NCBI GenBank assembly: GCA_020736575.1
Contig: JAGPYM010000011.1
Span: 124,001-188,000 of the forward strand
Direction: 5' to 3'
Source of the DNA: Thelonectria olida
Taxonomy: Eukaryota; Ascomycota; Sordariomycetes; Hypocreales; Nectriaceae
Length of the DNA stretch: 64,000 bases
Numbering within the stretch: position 1 is the first letter of the stretch; each line of letters opens with the position of its first letter. A model generated the notes under the pieces. The model made no database searches. It had not been told where the DNA came from and saw only the letters and a list, made by a program, of their open reading frames with translations. Shown here in pieces: positions 22,115 to 32,568 of this stretch. A program made the position numbers and the translations under genes.

Positions 22115-23257
22115 CTACTCCGGCATGTTGGTGGAGCAAAACTCCCTCACAAGACCAACAAGATGGCACCATGCTTGCCAAAGAGCCGCTAACGCCTCGG
22201 CGGCTGCATTGAAAAGTTCCTCGAAGCCTTCCCCCTCTGACGCCTTGCCAAGGGCGACAGACTTGCTTCTGTGTGTAACTAATTCCCTGCTCCCTGTGCT
22301 TGATCTGGATGCCCTGCATAACCACCTGCAAAGTGTCCCTGCGGTCGCGAAGAAGCCCAACTATGGTCTGAGGCCTGGAGCCGTTCAATTCCTTGGCCAA
22401 AAGCTCGATTCTCTGGTAGAGCACCGGGAAGTCACGCGCCGCGTAATACACATGTCGGTCCATTGGGAGAGAGCAAGCGAGTCCACCCAGCAAAAGCGTA
22501 CGCCCAACAGCGTGCCCAACAGGTAGCCGTTTAGTTCGCTGGGGTCGAGCGCACTCCACGAAGCGGCTGTGCTCTCCGAAAGGTGCCGACAATGTGCTGG
22601 GAGCAGTTTTCCAAAGCATTTGAGCAGTACAAATAACGGGCGGTCGCACATTTCGGCTGTGACTTTGTATGTGTCAAAGACCAGCTTCGAGTCCGGCTTG
22701 TCGACGTCGTGGTGAATGGCCAGCTCGTCTAGAGCGCAGATGTTTAACCCCGGTCGGTAAACCATGGACTGCCAGCCCAGTATTGAGAAGGCAAGAAGGC
22801 ACATCACCTTAAACGTATGGTCGTCGTCCCATTGAAACAAGTTGGTCTCTTGAAGGTGTTCGACAACGTCGTCAATGCTGAATCCTTAGCTGTCCTCAGC
22901 GTAGCTCTCGATAGAACGGAAAACGCCATAAAATGCGCCATCGTTAGAAAGTGTTTCCCCGTCTATTTGTAGGTTCTTCAGCGCTGGGGGGAGATTTGCG
23001 CGCTCCAGTGCCAACCAGGCGGGATACCATGCGAGATTGACGAGCTCTTCATGGTGTACTTGAGACGGTCTCCGGTTGGCAAATTGCTCTCAAGTAAGGT
23101 CAGCAAAGTCCGCAGTGTTTTTACTTCTACGACTGAAGGACTTACTGTTGGTTCTTTTCCTAGTCACTCTCTTGAAGAGTCTCTTGCCCCCCGTTCGTGC
23201 GTTGCGGGAATCCTTGACCAAGCTTTTCTCCTCAAGTTGATCTTGGGCATTCACCAT
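22115..23257 (-). pseudogene. Decayed fungal membrane-protein gene
   Basis: Coding character can be followed from ATG at 23257 (MVNAQDQLEEKS) through an intron with donor GTAAGT and branch GCTGAC, into VHHEELVNLAWYPAWLALE. An in-frame TAA at 22886-22888 interrupts it, and the same frame resumes with FSIDDVVEHLQETNLFQWDD to LGVRFCWVDSLALSQW. The next homologous segment (YYAARDFPVLYQRIELL, LRDRRDTLQ) is in a second frame and the last (FEELFNAAAEALAALWQAW) in a third. In the fungal family this resembles, two hydrophobic helices normally follow the RDRRxxLQ element; here they are missing. I read it as a pseudogene with one nonsense mutation, two frame breaks and a deletion. The original function is unknown. 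Confidence 0.6.
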
Positions 23258-23906
23258 GGTCTCCCATCTCAAAGATATTGAACGAAATTGATGTGACAAG
23301 TATCGACATGATGGGCCAACTCAGTTATTAAATGTTTCGCATCATGCTTCCTGGCGCCTTGATGAGTACCGCTTCCGTGCAGCTGCGACATGACCCTGGC
23401 CCCCAACCAACAGCCCTGCGTGAGACTGCATATAGCCGCCCTACTTCAAACAGGCCTCCCATTAATGAGGTGGCCGCATGGTTATTTGAGGCTCAACTCG
23501 GGTTCTGACACTGCAGCGTACACAGTCCAAAAGCATGGCAACTATTCGCGAGCCCATGGGTACTCAGGTGACAGCACACTTCGCAACTACCAATTCGTTA
23601 GCTGCGTTGCACTTTCGGAACGCGTCGGACCTGAACTTACAGCCTCACTCAGCTCAAGTTATTTTGCGCCTAGGTGAGTGAAAAGTGATTCATAAGCTTC
23701 GAGAAGCTGAAAATGTCTAGATAAAGAACCTGGAATAAAAAGGACAGACTGTGGAGTCGTGATTCGCCCATCACCATCCGGCATCCATGACGCAAGTGCC
23801 CTTGCCCTTCTCATGACTAACTCCCCCGAAACGCTGTTGAGGGCAACACTACCTAGGTAGTTGCGCTGGTCTAGTTGATTATTGCGCCTGTTTCAGCACT
23901 GGACGG
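23258..23906. other. Intergenic, no gene seen
   Basis: AT-moderate sequence between the decayed gene and the methyltransferase. A short plus-strand open frame near 23390-23677 has no recognisable features. Confidence 0.4.
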
Positions 23907-24830
23907 TCAGACAGACTTTGGGGCTTCAATAGGGCCACCAGGCTTGGTTGCCGAAATGGCAACGTAGCGCCAGCTTCCATAACCCTGATACGTCCCCACG
24001 CCAGCCATAGTGTTGATGAAGAAGCGCTGCAGGCCGAGGAAGGTGGTGATGAGATATGGGATGTAGGCCATCAGGTAAAAGACCCTGGTCATTGGTCTGA
24101 TGTTGTCAGAGTAGTCGCGTAGCTCGATATTAGTGAAGCCAGCTTCTTCGAGCAGCTCCGTGAACACGCCCGGGTGCGAGATGTCGTTTGTGGGCATCGC
24201 GGCGATCTTGTTAACGTATCGCATGGACTCGGCTAGGGGATTGGAGGTAGTGGGGGTGAAGACGTTATCGTACTCAAAGAGCACGAGGCGGCCGCCGGGG
24301 CGAAGGAGGCGATGGAATCCCTTCAGCACCGACTTGGGGTCTGTTGCATGTACAAAGGTTTCCATTGTGTATAGGCCGTCAAATGATTCGGTATCCAGGC
24401 TTTCCAGGTGGTGGTAATCCATCCTTCGGACGTCGATTTGCCCCTTGGGTAGCTTGGCACGGGCAACGTTCTTCTGCGCCTTTGCGACATGGTGCTCCAC
24501 GACATCAATTGCCTGGATACGATACTTGTACTTGCTTGCCATGGTAATGGCGACAGCGCCGACGCCACATCCAGCATCGAGGATGCGCGAGCCGGGGGGG
24601 AGGCTCAGGCGCTCGGCCAGCTTGTCCTCCATGCGACGCAGCGAGGCAGAGAGCGGGAAAGGCCAGTAGGTGTCATGATCCCAGTAGCCAAAGTGGCGCG
24701 TTCCCCCCAGCACCAAACGGTATCCAATTCTTGACTCCAGGGATTGGTAGTAGGACTGGAGGGCCGGGTTGTCGTTGATGACGGGCTTGTTGTCGGCCTC
24801 GGAAGCCTCGGAGGTAGCATTCAAAGTCAT
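23907..24830 (-). CDS. SAM-dependent methyltransferase (SMT/tocopherol-MT-like)
   Basis: Intronless, 307 aa. The Rossmann methyltransferase core is clear: motif I ILDAGCGVGAVAITMA (about residues 84-99), post-I IQAIDVVEHHVAKAQ, an acidic MDYHHLE segment, motif II FDGLYTMETFVHATD and motif III LLRPGGRLVLFEY. The order and the upstream HFGYWDHDT element match the sterol C24-methyltransferase and gamma-tocopherol methyltransferase-like group, which methylate lipids and secondary metabolites. A C-terminal hydrophobic segment (FYLMAYIPYLITTFLGLQ) suggests membrane association or a lipophilic substrate. A TATAAAGA element at about 24938-24945 lies about 110 nt upstream. Absence of introns contrasts with its neighbours. 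The substrate is unknown. Confidence 0.88.
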   Translation of the reverse strand: MTLNATSEASEADNKPVINDNPALQSYYQSLESRIGYRLVLGGTRHFGYWDHDTYWPFPLSASLRRMEDKLAERLSLPPGSRILDAGCGVGAVAITMASKYKYRIQAIDVVEHHVAKAQKNVARAKLPKGQIDVRRMDYHHLESLDTESFDGLYTMETFVHATDPKSVLKGFHRLLRPGGRLVLFEYDNVFTPTTSNPLAESMRYVNKIAAMPTNDISHPGVFTELLEEAGFTNIELRDYSDNIRPMTRVFYLMAYIPYLITTFLGLQRFFINTMAGVGTYQGYGSWRYVAISATKPGGPIEAPKSV

Positions 24831-25861
24831 GGTGAGGGGGAGGTGAATCTGTTATTGTTGTGTTGAGGAAGAGGGAAAGTGGCTGACAGTTGAAAGGATC
24901 CCAGTCTAACAACCTTTACCTACCAGACAAGGCTTGGTCTTTATACGACAAGCCACGCGCTGACGGAAGTGTCCTTGACCTTGGTTCTAGACATTTACCC
25001 TTTGAGAGGTCTGTGTACGGAGTACAAAAGCCGTATAATCTCAGCTCCTAGCGGCAGTATGCGGGTGATCCCGACGTTCATCACACAAACTATACCTCCT
25101 CTGGTAAAGTCGTCCAGCGGCAACGGCGGCTCTCCTTGCTGGGGCTTGCTATTGAGAGGATGGTTGGATAGAACAAGGGCGGGCGATTAGCGAGTCCACT
25201 TTGCAATTTGCGATACTTTACTCCGTACTGACCATCACAATACCTCAACCTGAAACATTCTCCGTGCAGTGTCAACATGTGTGTGTGTGTGTTGCTAGGT
25301 GATGTGTGAATCGATGAATCGCTATCCGACAGCTCCGGTCCATCGGCAGGATTCGTACTACCCGCACAGACGAGATTGACGGGCACGCCATAGGCCTTTG
25401 CCAAGGAACTCTTGAGAATACGAACAGGGATGATTAGTTTGGTGTGATCAAGGCGGTGCAAATATGGCCAAGCTACACCTCAGCGTTTTGGTATCCTTCA
25501 TTGGTGAAAACATGCCAAGTCACGCGCGGGCATCTGCACTATATATATTCGCCGTTGGTTCTTGAAGGTTAGAAATCAACTCATGAATGCCTTCTGTCCG
25601 ACTCGTGGTGTTTGCATTTGTCCCGGTTAGGTACTCGGATATTGAACTCTCCAAAGGCCTCTTTGAGGTGGCATGAATTCCTCGCTGTTCTCTTCGAAAC
25701 AGCGTCATAAGCGAAAGAAACTCACAGCTGAATCCTTTTAACAGTTTACTGAAATTCATAATTACTAACACATCCTCCAGTCCCCCTTGCCATAGACTAT
25801 GACCCTCCCAATCCTTCCCTATAATCAAATCAACCTACTTCATCACTAAAACGTCCATTAC
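24831..25861. other. Intergenic, 1 kb
   Basis: Promoter of the methyltransferase and 3' region of the ArgRS-like gene. It contains a short GT dinucleotide run near 25280-25292 and two minus-strand open frames (25090-25461, 25520-25828) without recognisable domains, which I do not call as genes. Confidence 0.4.
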
Positions 25862-27817
25862 TCAAGAGCTACTAACAAGAAAACCAAGTACTCTCATTCC
25901 ATTCTCCACGACTTGTCTAGCACAGCGAAACAACTCGAGTCGGGCCCGCCGAACCTCGAGAGAGTCTTCGTTCTGTGCTGAGCTCGGCCCAGCTTCTTCT
26001 TCTTCCTCGCCATCATCTTCCTCCAGGTCCAGGGACTCCGCAAGCTGAGAAATGTACATAAAAATCGTATGAGGCTCAAGGGACTTGAAGGCGGCTGCTA
26101 TCACTTCGGGATATCTAGCTAAAGCACCTAGCAGCTCAGCCGTCATGTCGTCTTCGAATGCAGAAGGGTCCGGTACAGCCCCAGCAACGTCGGGAGTTTC
26201 GAGTTCGCGAATCTTGGCAACGATTTGTTCATGGAATTGCCGCAAGTTAAGACCTGCTCCTTCTTCCTCGACGGAGATATGACTAGGGTTGACAGCGTAA
26301 CTGTGCGACCTCTTCTTCGTAGCAACCTCTTTAGATAGGAGCGCAGCGATGGCCATCTGGCCAAGCTGCTCATTGCCAGCCGGCGGAGACGATGTTTGAA
26401 TGGACAAGACACTTTGGTCAAGGATATTGCCAAGCAGCGAGGGACCACTCATGTGTCCCTCGAGTCCTTGAACTTCGCCAAAGCTGACGTGTTGAATCAT
26501 CTCCTCCAGTTCAGTATAACCCAACAATCTCAAAGAACTTGAAAGCTGCTGGAAGTGAGACGACTGTCTGGAAGGCACGACGTAAATCATCTTGTCGAAC
26601 CCGTGTTCCCTGTAACGATCAATAGCTGCGCCAATATCACGGAGCAGGTAAGTCGAGGAGCCGTCGTGGTTGCGGAGAACTTGAGCCGGCAGGCCCTTGC
26701 CAGCCTTTCCAGCGTGTTTAGCAAAGTCGATGAGCCACGAACCTTCTTTGTTCTGTTCTAGATAGCCAGCGGCCTTGAGCTTGTCCTCGGCTTGAGACAT
26801 TGTCTCGCGCTTGACTTGGGACTCGCCAGAGTACTCGTCAAAGCGAATGCCCAAACGCTCGTATGAAGCTTGTATATGATCGATAGTCAGTTGTCTGAAC
26901 TGGGTCCACAGGCTCATGGCATCTTCGGTCTGTGCTTCCAAGTCGCGGAAGAAGGCGTCTCGTTCGGCTGAAAGACCTTGGTTCTCGAGCTCCGAAGTAC
27001 TTCGCCCCTCATCCTTGGCCTTTTTGATTTCTTCTTCTTCGGGCCTCTTCAAGGTTTCAATTTTCAGATATACTTCGAGCATATGTTCGAGGGGCCTGCT
27101 CTTGAGATGCTCTTCGGAGCCGAAGCGCTTGAAACCGATGGCTAACAAAGCCAGTTTCTTGCCCCAGTCACCGAGGTAGTTGAGCCTCACGACATCCCAC
27201 CCCATGCCCTCATGAATGTTTGCGATGAAGGCTCCGAGTAGGGTGCTTCGAAGGTGGAAGCCCTTGAATTCGCTTCCGACATTTGGGGACGAGAATTCGA
27301 CAATCACCCTTTTCCGGGTTCCACTGGAGTCTTTCAAGCCTTCTGATGTGCTCTGTCCATATGAGGTCTTTCGATCCTCAATGTATGGAAGGAGAAGTCT
27401 GGGTAGGGCTTGGGAGGAAAAGTAGAAAACGATTCGCGGGCCATCCGCAAATGGCCTCGTGAAGAACGGGGAATCTGGTAGCTACACGCTCTTTAGTCAG
27501 CACACGGGTTACATATCAACGGCAACTTGACCAAGGGCACATACCTTCTGGCAAAGATCAGTGGCACTTGTGTTTGGCAACCTTAGCTTCGGCACAATGA
27601 CCTCGAGGTCCGCCATGGAGGAATCGGCGATGGAGCCATACGCCGACGAGAGGTCGCAATGGACCACAGAAGCAATAAGATTGGCTAGATGAGACCGGAA
27701 AATGTCGAGTGGCTTGACCAAGATGTCGGCTACTGGAATGTCGGGCACCTCCGATTCCAGTCCGATGGTGGGCAGCTGCGAGCTTAGTTCACCCATGGTC
27801 TTGGTGAGACTTGCCAT
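25862..27817 (-). CDS. Arginyl-tRNA synthetase paralogue with eroded active-site motifs
   Basis: Predicted 630 aa, exons 27545-27817 and 25862-27481 (63-nt intron, donor GTATGT, branch GCTGAC, acceptor GTAG), close to the ~610 aa of cytosolic class I ArgRS. Conserved family blocks are present: IVEFSSPNVG, LRSTLLGAFIANIHE, GWDVVRLNYLGDWGKK, YSGESQVKRETM, YLLRDIGAAIDRY, DKMIYVVPSRQ and the DALR-type end CARQVVENGMRVLGF. However the HxGH signature is replaced by KGFH (residues 164-167), the MSTRKG-type loop reads LEGHMSGPSLLG, and the block that usually reads FEGDTGPY is not recognisable. Arginylation is therefore doubtful. It may be a specialised paralogue, with the housekeeping ArgRS elsewhere. 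Start is the first ATG. Confidence 0.82.
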
Positions 27818-28240
27818 AATGAGGGAACAAGATCCGTCCGGGTGACTGATTTCAGTAAGATGGTAGTTGATCAACCAGCTAATAACTCAAGGGCAACACT
27901 GCAGTAAGCATCGCAGTCTAGACCCCCCTTCTCGGTACGTCCTGCTTGATATCTTGGGGGCACAGATGCGCCTTAGGCAGGAATGACTCATTAGATGATG
28001 CCACTCCCGTTGAAATGACTGGTAAGGCAACCGTGTTGCTGTCGAATAAACAAAGCTGGTGTGGGCTGGGTGTCGACGTTGGTCATCTGGGTTGCGGGAG
28101 GAGCCAATTGAGATTCGACAACAAGACCTTGCATGTAGGTGTGGCACAATGAGAGACGCCCATTGTCAGCCTCATTCAACTTGTTCTTCGTAGCAGTGTT
28201 CCAGCAATGAGTACAATTGAAACCAAGCCCATCCCTCAAC
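27818..28240. other. Intergenic, no gene seen
   Basis: Promoter of the ArgRS-like gene and 3' end of the CorA-like gene. Small open frames only. Confidence 0.4.
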
Positions 28241-30628
28241 TCAACGAATCAGCGCCGCTGGTGCTCGGCGTAGGGTGCCCTGAGTAAATCCAAACTCCGT
28301 CATTCTATATCCGTCTTCCTCCAAATCCCGGGGCTCTATTGCCCTCCTAGGCGGCAAGAAGTCGGAGAACCCAGTCATTCTCCTGAAAATAGCCTGAAAT
28401 GGCTGATGGTGCCTCAGGTCAGAACTTTCAGAAGAGTCCTCCGTTGTGCCGTTGTGAGGCGACTCATGATGATGAGCGCCCGAAAGTTCGCCATAGGCCT
28501 TCATAACCTTGGCAAACAGCCGGGGGAGCGGACTGGAAAGGGGCTCCATGTGCCAACTGAGGGCAAAGAACCCGGCGATCATGGCTATGAACCAGATGAA
28601 CTGCTTCCCTGGGAAAACTCCAGCTTGAAGAATGGCAGCAGAAACAGCGACGGGGCTGATGACTTGCATCTACAGGCGGCTGAAGTCAGCGTCGTGGTTT
28701 AGAGCCAGAAAGCACAAAAGTGAGTTGAGGTTCGTGAAAACTTACAAAACTCATATTCAGAGCGCCAGTGTCGAGCTCCAACTGTGGATAATTATTTAAT
28801 CAGTATCTGTCTCTGCGGGGCAATATTGCGTCTCCGTGATAGCTCAAGAAGAGCAGATGAGGGCATATCCGTATACGCACAGTCTTTCTAAACTGATGAC
28901 ATTGATTCTCTAGTCCCACAAAGAGATCCAGGACGTCCTCGAGCTCTTTGAATTTGTTCTTTATCTGCTGGATCGAATACTGTAGCCTGCGTGTCTTCGG
29001 GACATAGACCAAATCATCATCCTTTATGAAGACCTGCCAGGATGTGATGATGGCGCGAAGCGTCCTGATGAGCAGTTCCAACAGCTCCTGGGTCTGCTTG
29101 GCCCATTGGCGGTTCCTCTCGATGTCTTTCAGAGCTTTTTGGGCGGAATCTCTCGAAGTAGGCATTTTCACGATAGTAGCGCTTTGGGCCTCAAGCTAAT
29201 TGACAGTTCGGGTCAGCTAGGCTACGTAAGCCTCAGGAGAATTCTTTCTCTTACATGATTTTCTACCCTACTCTGAACGATGGTGAAGATGTTCCACCAC
29301 TCCTCAAGCCACTGGTTGCATCGTTTATATAGAACCATGAAGAAGTACTCACATGGATCACATACCATTCTGGCTTCTATGGTACCAAGCATTGATGGAT
29401 CCCATACTTCTGGTTCAACGTCAGATTCGGAGTCGGACTCATCAGGATCGGAATCACTATCAAGATTATGGTCCGCATTTGAAGCCTCTTCGTCCGGATA
29501 ATCAGCGTAGTACTCGACTGTATCTGGGTTCTCTGGGTCGCGCTTGTAGAAATACGTGTCGGCAAGTGCAATGGACTTCCAGATGCCCTTGCTCGGGCCG
29601 TAGACAGTGAAGGAATGTTGGGACTCGTGTAGGACGGGCACAGCGTCCTCGTCGGACTCTGAACCCGTTGACAGGAACAAGAGTTTCCTGGACTTTCTCC
29701 ATGGCCGTTCGCCTACCTTCTTGCGACAATCCTCAAGAATGTCTTCTTCCAGGCCGGCTGTGCGCAGAACGAATGTGGGAACATGATAGGTGAGAGAAAA
29801 TTGCCGAACACCGTCCTATTTCCAGAGTTATTCAGTCAGTTCCCTGCTAGGCTTGATTCAGATGCAGATAATTAATGTTAAGAAAAGCCAATAATCTAGG
29901 CGCACAATAGAGGTCAATACAGACCAAACCCTAGCCTTGCATCTGTCACAATAAGCAGATAAGATGAGCAAATACTGACTCCAATGTTGAATCGAATAGA
30001 AGCCTTGTTGCTCTGACCTCTAATGTGATTCCAGAAAAAGTCTCTTAGACCACGGCTTTCGGTCAGTTCAGAATTCAATATGAGAACTCCCATTGATTCT
30101 GGTGTTGGGTGATGGATATGACTATCATTCAGTCAACCGGCGTACTTGGAATCATGGGCCAAGGGAAATTGAAGCTCACAATCTCCTCACACTCGCATCT
30201 GGTGTATCCTCTTGGTGAAAGCGCTGCTACTTGTCAACCACGGTTTAGAGCAATAGCCAACCACTTATACAAACCTTGAGCCGAAGGCAGTCTATCGCTT
30301 TTTCGGCTGTCATAACTCCATTGTAGCCCCGGCCTTGCTTCCCATCGGAGTCGTAGAGCCATAGTGTTGAACGGCTAAATCGACGCTCCTTCAAGTTGTC
30401 GAGGCCCACGTCCAGGCCAATAGCCTTGAACTCGTCATTGAGCTGATAGCGACTCCTTGGAGAATGGACCGGTATGTCTAGGAACAGGTCTATAGCTGGG
30501 TTGGTAACCCCACCTCTTTTATCGACTTGCTCTCTCCACGACTTATTCTCATCCTCAACATTGAGGATCGGTGGATCCCAGTCAAAGCCCAAATTCTGGT
30601 CGTAGATAGACCCTCTGTTAGGCTCCAT
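28241..30628 (-). CDS. CorA-like fungal membrane protein without GMN motif
   Basis: Seven exons keep one frame for about 626 aa: 30275-30628, 30180-30223, 29980-30121, 29255-29815, 28881-29195, 28746-28781 and 28241-28669. Intron 29816-29979 is 164 nt and uses donor GTCAGT; the others are about 45-100 nt. The N-half contains ASVRRF and LRDFFWNHI segments and a beta-rich VRQFSLTYHVPTFVLR region seen in fungal CorA-like proteins. An acidic Asp/Ser/Glu-rich stretch (DSDSDPDESDSESD) follows, then a long helical stalk (QIKNKFKELEDVLDLF) and a C-terminal hydrophobic pair starting SPVAVSAAILQAGVFP and FIWFIAMIAGFFALSW. No GMN signature is visible, so ion transport is not established. The exon set is my reconstruction; the short exons are the least certain. 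Confidence 0.65.
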
Positions 30629-31599
30629 TGTGTTTCAAGAAGCGGAGCGGGACAGTCGGCGAGGACATGGAGCAACCTATTCCTTCTACCCGTTAGTGGA
30701 TTGGAGATCTCGGGATATACTACTACGTATGTTCAAGGTAACGTTTATTAGTGAAGTAGGGAAGTGGGTGCGCTTACTTCGTACCAGTCTTCTAGTGTTT
30801 GCATGCACACACTAGAATTAAAGTCGACAAGGATTTTGATGAGATGAGTGGCGCACTTAGACTTAAACTGGCTTGGTGAGCTTCTGTCTTGAAGAATTAT
30901 GCAGCAATTCCCAGCGGGCTGGTTGTCATTTATGACAGACAGCAGACAGACAGCAGCTAGGCGTGGCGGTGAGCGATGTCTCTGGCGTACTTGCTCTCAA
31001 ATTCCAGACATTGGTGATGCCTCATACACAGCCCGATTTGGTGTGTCGATGGGGTCACCTGCTGCTGGTGCCGGATGCAGCCATCGGGCAGCATCCGACC
31101 ATATGCACTTTGTTCTCGCAGTAAAGCCCAATAACACTCCCAAGAGTCCAACCTCATGTCGGTATAGACCACATAACCACACCTCTTTCTTCTAACAGTT
31201 ATTACAGCCACAGTTGCCTAATTGCCTTCTAAATACACGTGCCTATGAGATTACACCCGGACCCTCCGCTATTTATGAGTCTTTGGAATGCGGGCCAAGA
31301 CTACGGAGGCCGGAATCGCCGAGTTTTTTGTTGTCGTTCCCGCCTTACTCTTCTATGCCCTATCAACCTGTCCCTCGATATCATGTCACAAGTTCCGCGC
31401 CAAAGTTTGCCTTTGAGGCCTACTCCTTACGTGCCCGAGAGGCATCGCCTGGGGCCAAGGCATCGGAGCTCGTCAAGTCCATATAAGGCCTCGGTCGGCT
31501 CCCCAGGCTCAGAGGTGCGAGGGTAAGGGCAAAGGTGACCCTGTGACCCAATGGCGACTTTGCTGTCTGACACAGCCTTCATGTAATGCATGGAGACAA
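30629..31599. other. Intergenic, about 1 kb
   Basis: Upstream of the CorA-like gene and downstream of the zinc-ribbon-like gene. A further 3' exon of the latter (from about 31494, after a possible GTAAGC intron) cannot be excluded. Nothing else recognised. Confidence 0.4.
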
Positions 31600-32568
31600 T
31601 CACCTGGGCATTATTGCGTCGGTCCGATGGCGCTCATGGCTCTCGTCATAGAGGTGCCCATGGTCAGAATGGGCGGCATGGGGCTTCGATTTAACCTTGC
31701 TTACAGGACAATACATGCATCTCGGTGTCCCGCAGAATAAACAAGGATCTACTCGCATGCTCATACCGGACTGCCCACACACACACTAAAGATATGTCTA
31801 TGTTTAGCAACGCCGTCCGAGAACATCAACGGATGTAACATCCATAATTGAAGGCAACTTACGCATGTCCAGAGAACGACCTGTCGTTTCTTTGGTCCAC
31901 GGACTCGTGGTCCCGCCGACCCCGCCTCTTCAAGGCCGTGATCTAAGGCCTCGTCTAGACCCTCACAGTTTTGAGGCCCTCTGCATGGCCGCCTTAGCAT
32001 CTGGCGTCGCCCCACCGCGACAGCTCCTTCGTCCAAGGGCTCAAGACCATCGAGAAGGGATGATTGGATGTCCTCATTTATAGCCTGTCTGCAGACCGAT
32101 TTGTTATCCCGCTCTGGGCAATAGCGCTGGCTTTGAGGCCTGCCACCCGCACTTTCCGCCTCGTCTCCGCTGTCCATATAGAATCTGCCTTCCATGGTGC
32201 CAGTTTCGAGCCTATCCATTGGATCCTCTTCGATTCTTGCGGCCGAACGTTGATTTAGGTATGCGGGGCGAGGGTGGGACCTCGAGTAAAGCCTATCATC
32301 CTGTTAGCAAACGCTGCTGGAGGACGGTTTGTGGATTCACTTACGGAATTTGAGAGGACCCAATGGAAGGCGATGGTTCTGAAACAACACGGTTTTCTCT
32401 ACGTACGCCATGCGGAACATGCGGAATGAGGCAACCAAAAAATGGGAAGGCAAACGATTGATGGCAATTGAGCTGTAAGGAATGGGAGGCCAGCTCACTA
32501 TTTACCTTCTCCCCCTGGCATGAATTTTTGGCTAATCTCCCTTCAAGTGGCGCATCCGTGCATCTCAT
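31600..32568 (-). CDS. Putative zinc-ribbon-like protein, unknown function
   Basis: Reconstructed from three exons, 32345-32568, 31863-32292 and 31600-31785, giving 279 aa. Both introns have perfect GTAAGT donors; intron 1 has branch GCTAAC and acceptor GATAG, intron 2 acceptor TTTAG. The joins are IP/LYSRSHPRPAYL and VVLWTC/CVCGQSGMSM. The C-terminus then reads WTCCVCGQSGMSM, CLFCGTPRCMYC: two CxxC pairs with W and G in the pattern of a compact fungal zinc ribbon, followed by a His-rich tail. The middle is acidic and disordered. The start is uncertain (32568 is the first ATG of the frame), and the 3' end may involve another intron at 31693. It is the only credible gene between 30.6 and 35.7 kb. 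Confidence 0.58.

Noticed and set aside
20051..27817. Classical secondary-metabolite gene cluster
   Set aside because: A Dabb protein and a methyltransferase are present but there is no PKS, NRPS, terpene synthase, DMATS or P450 in the window.
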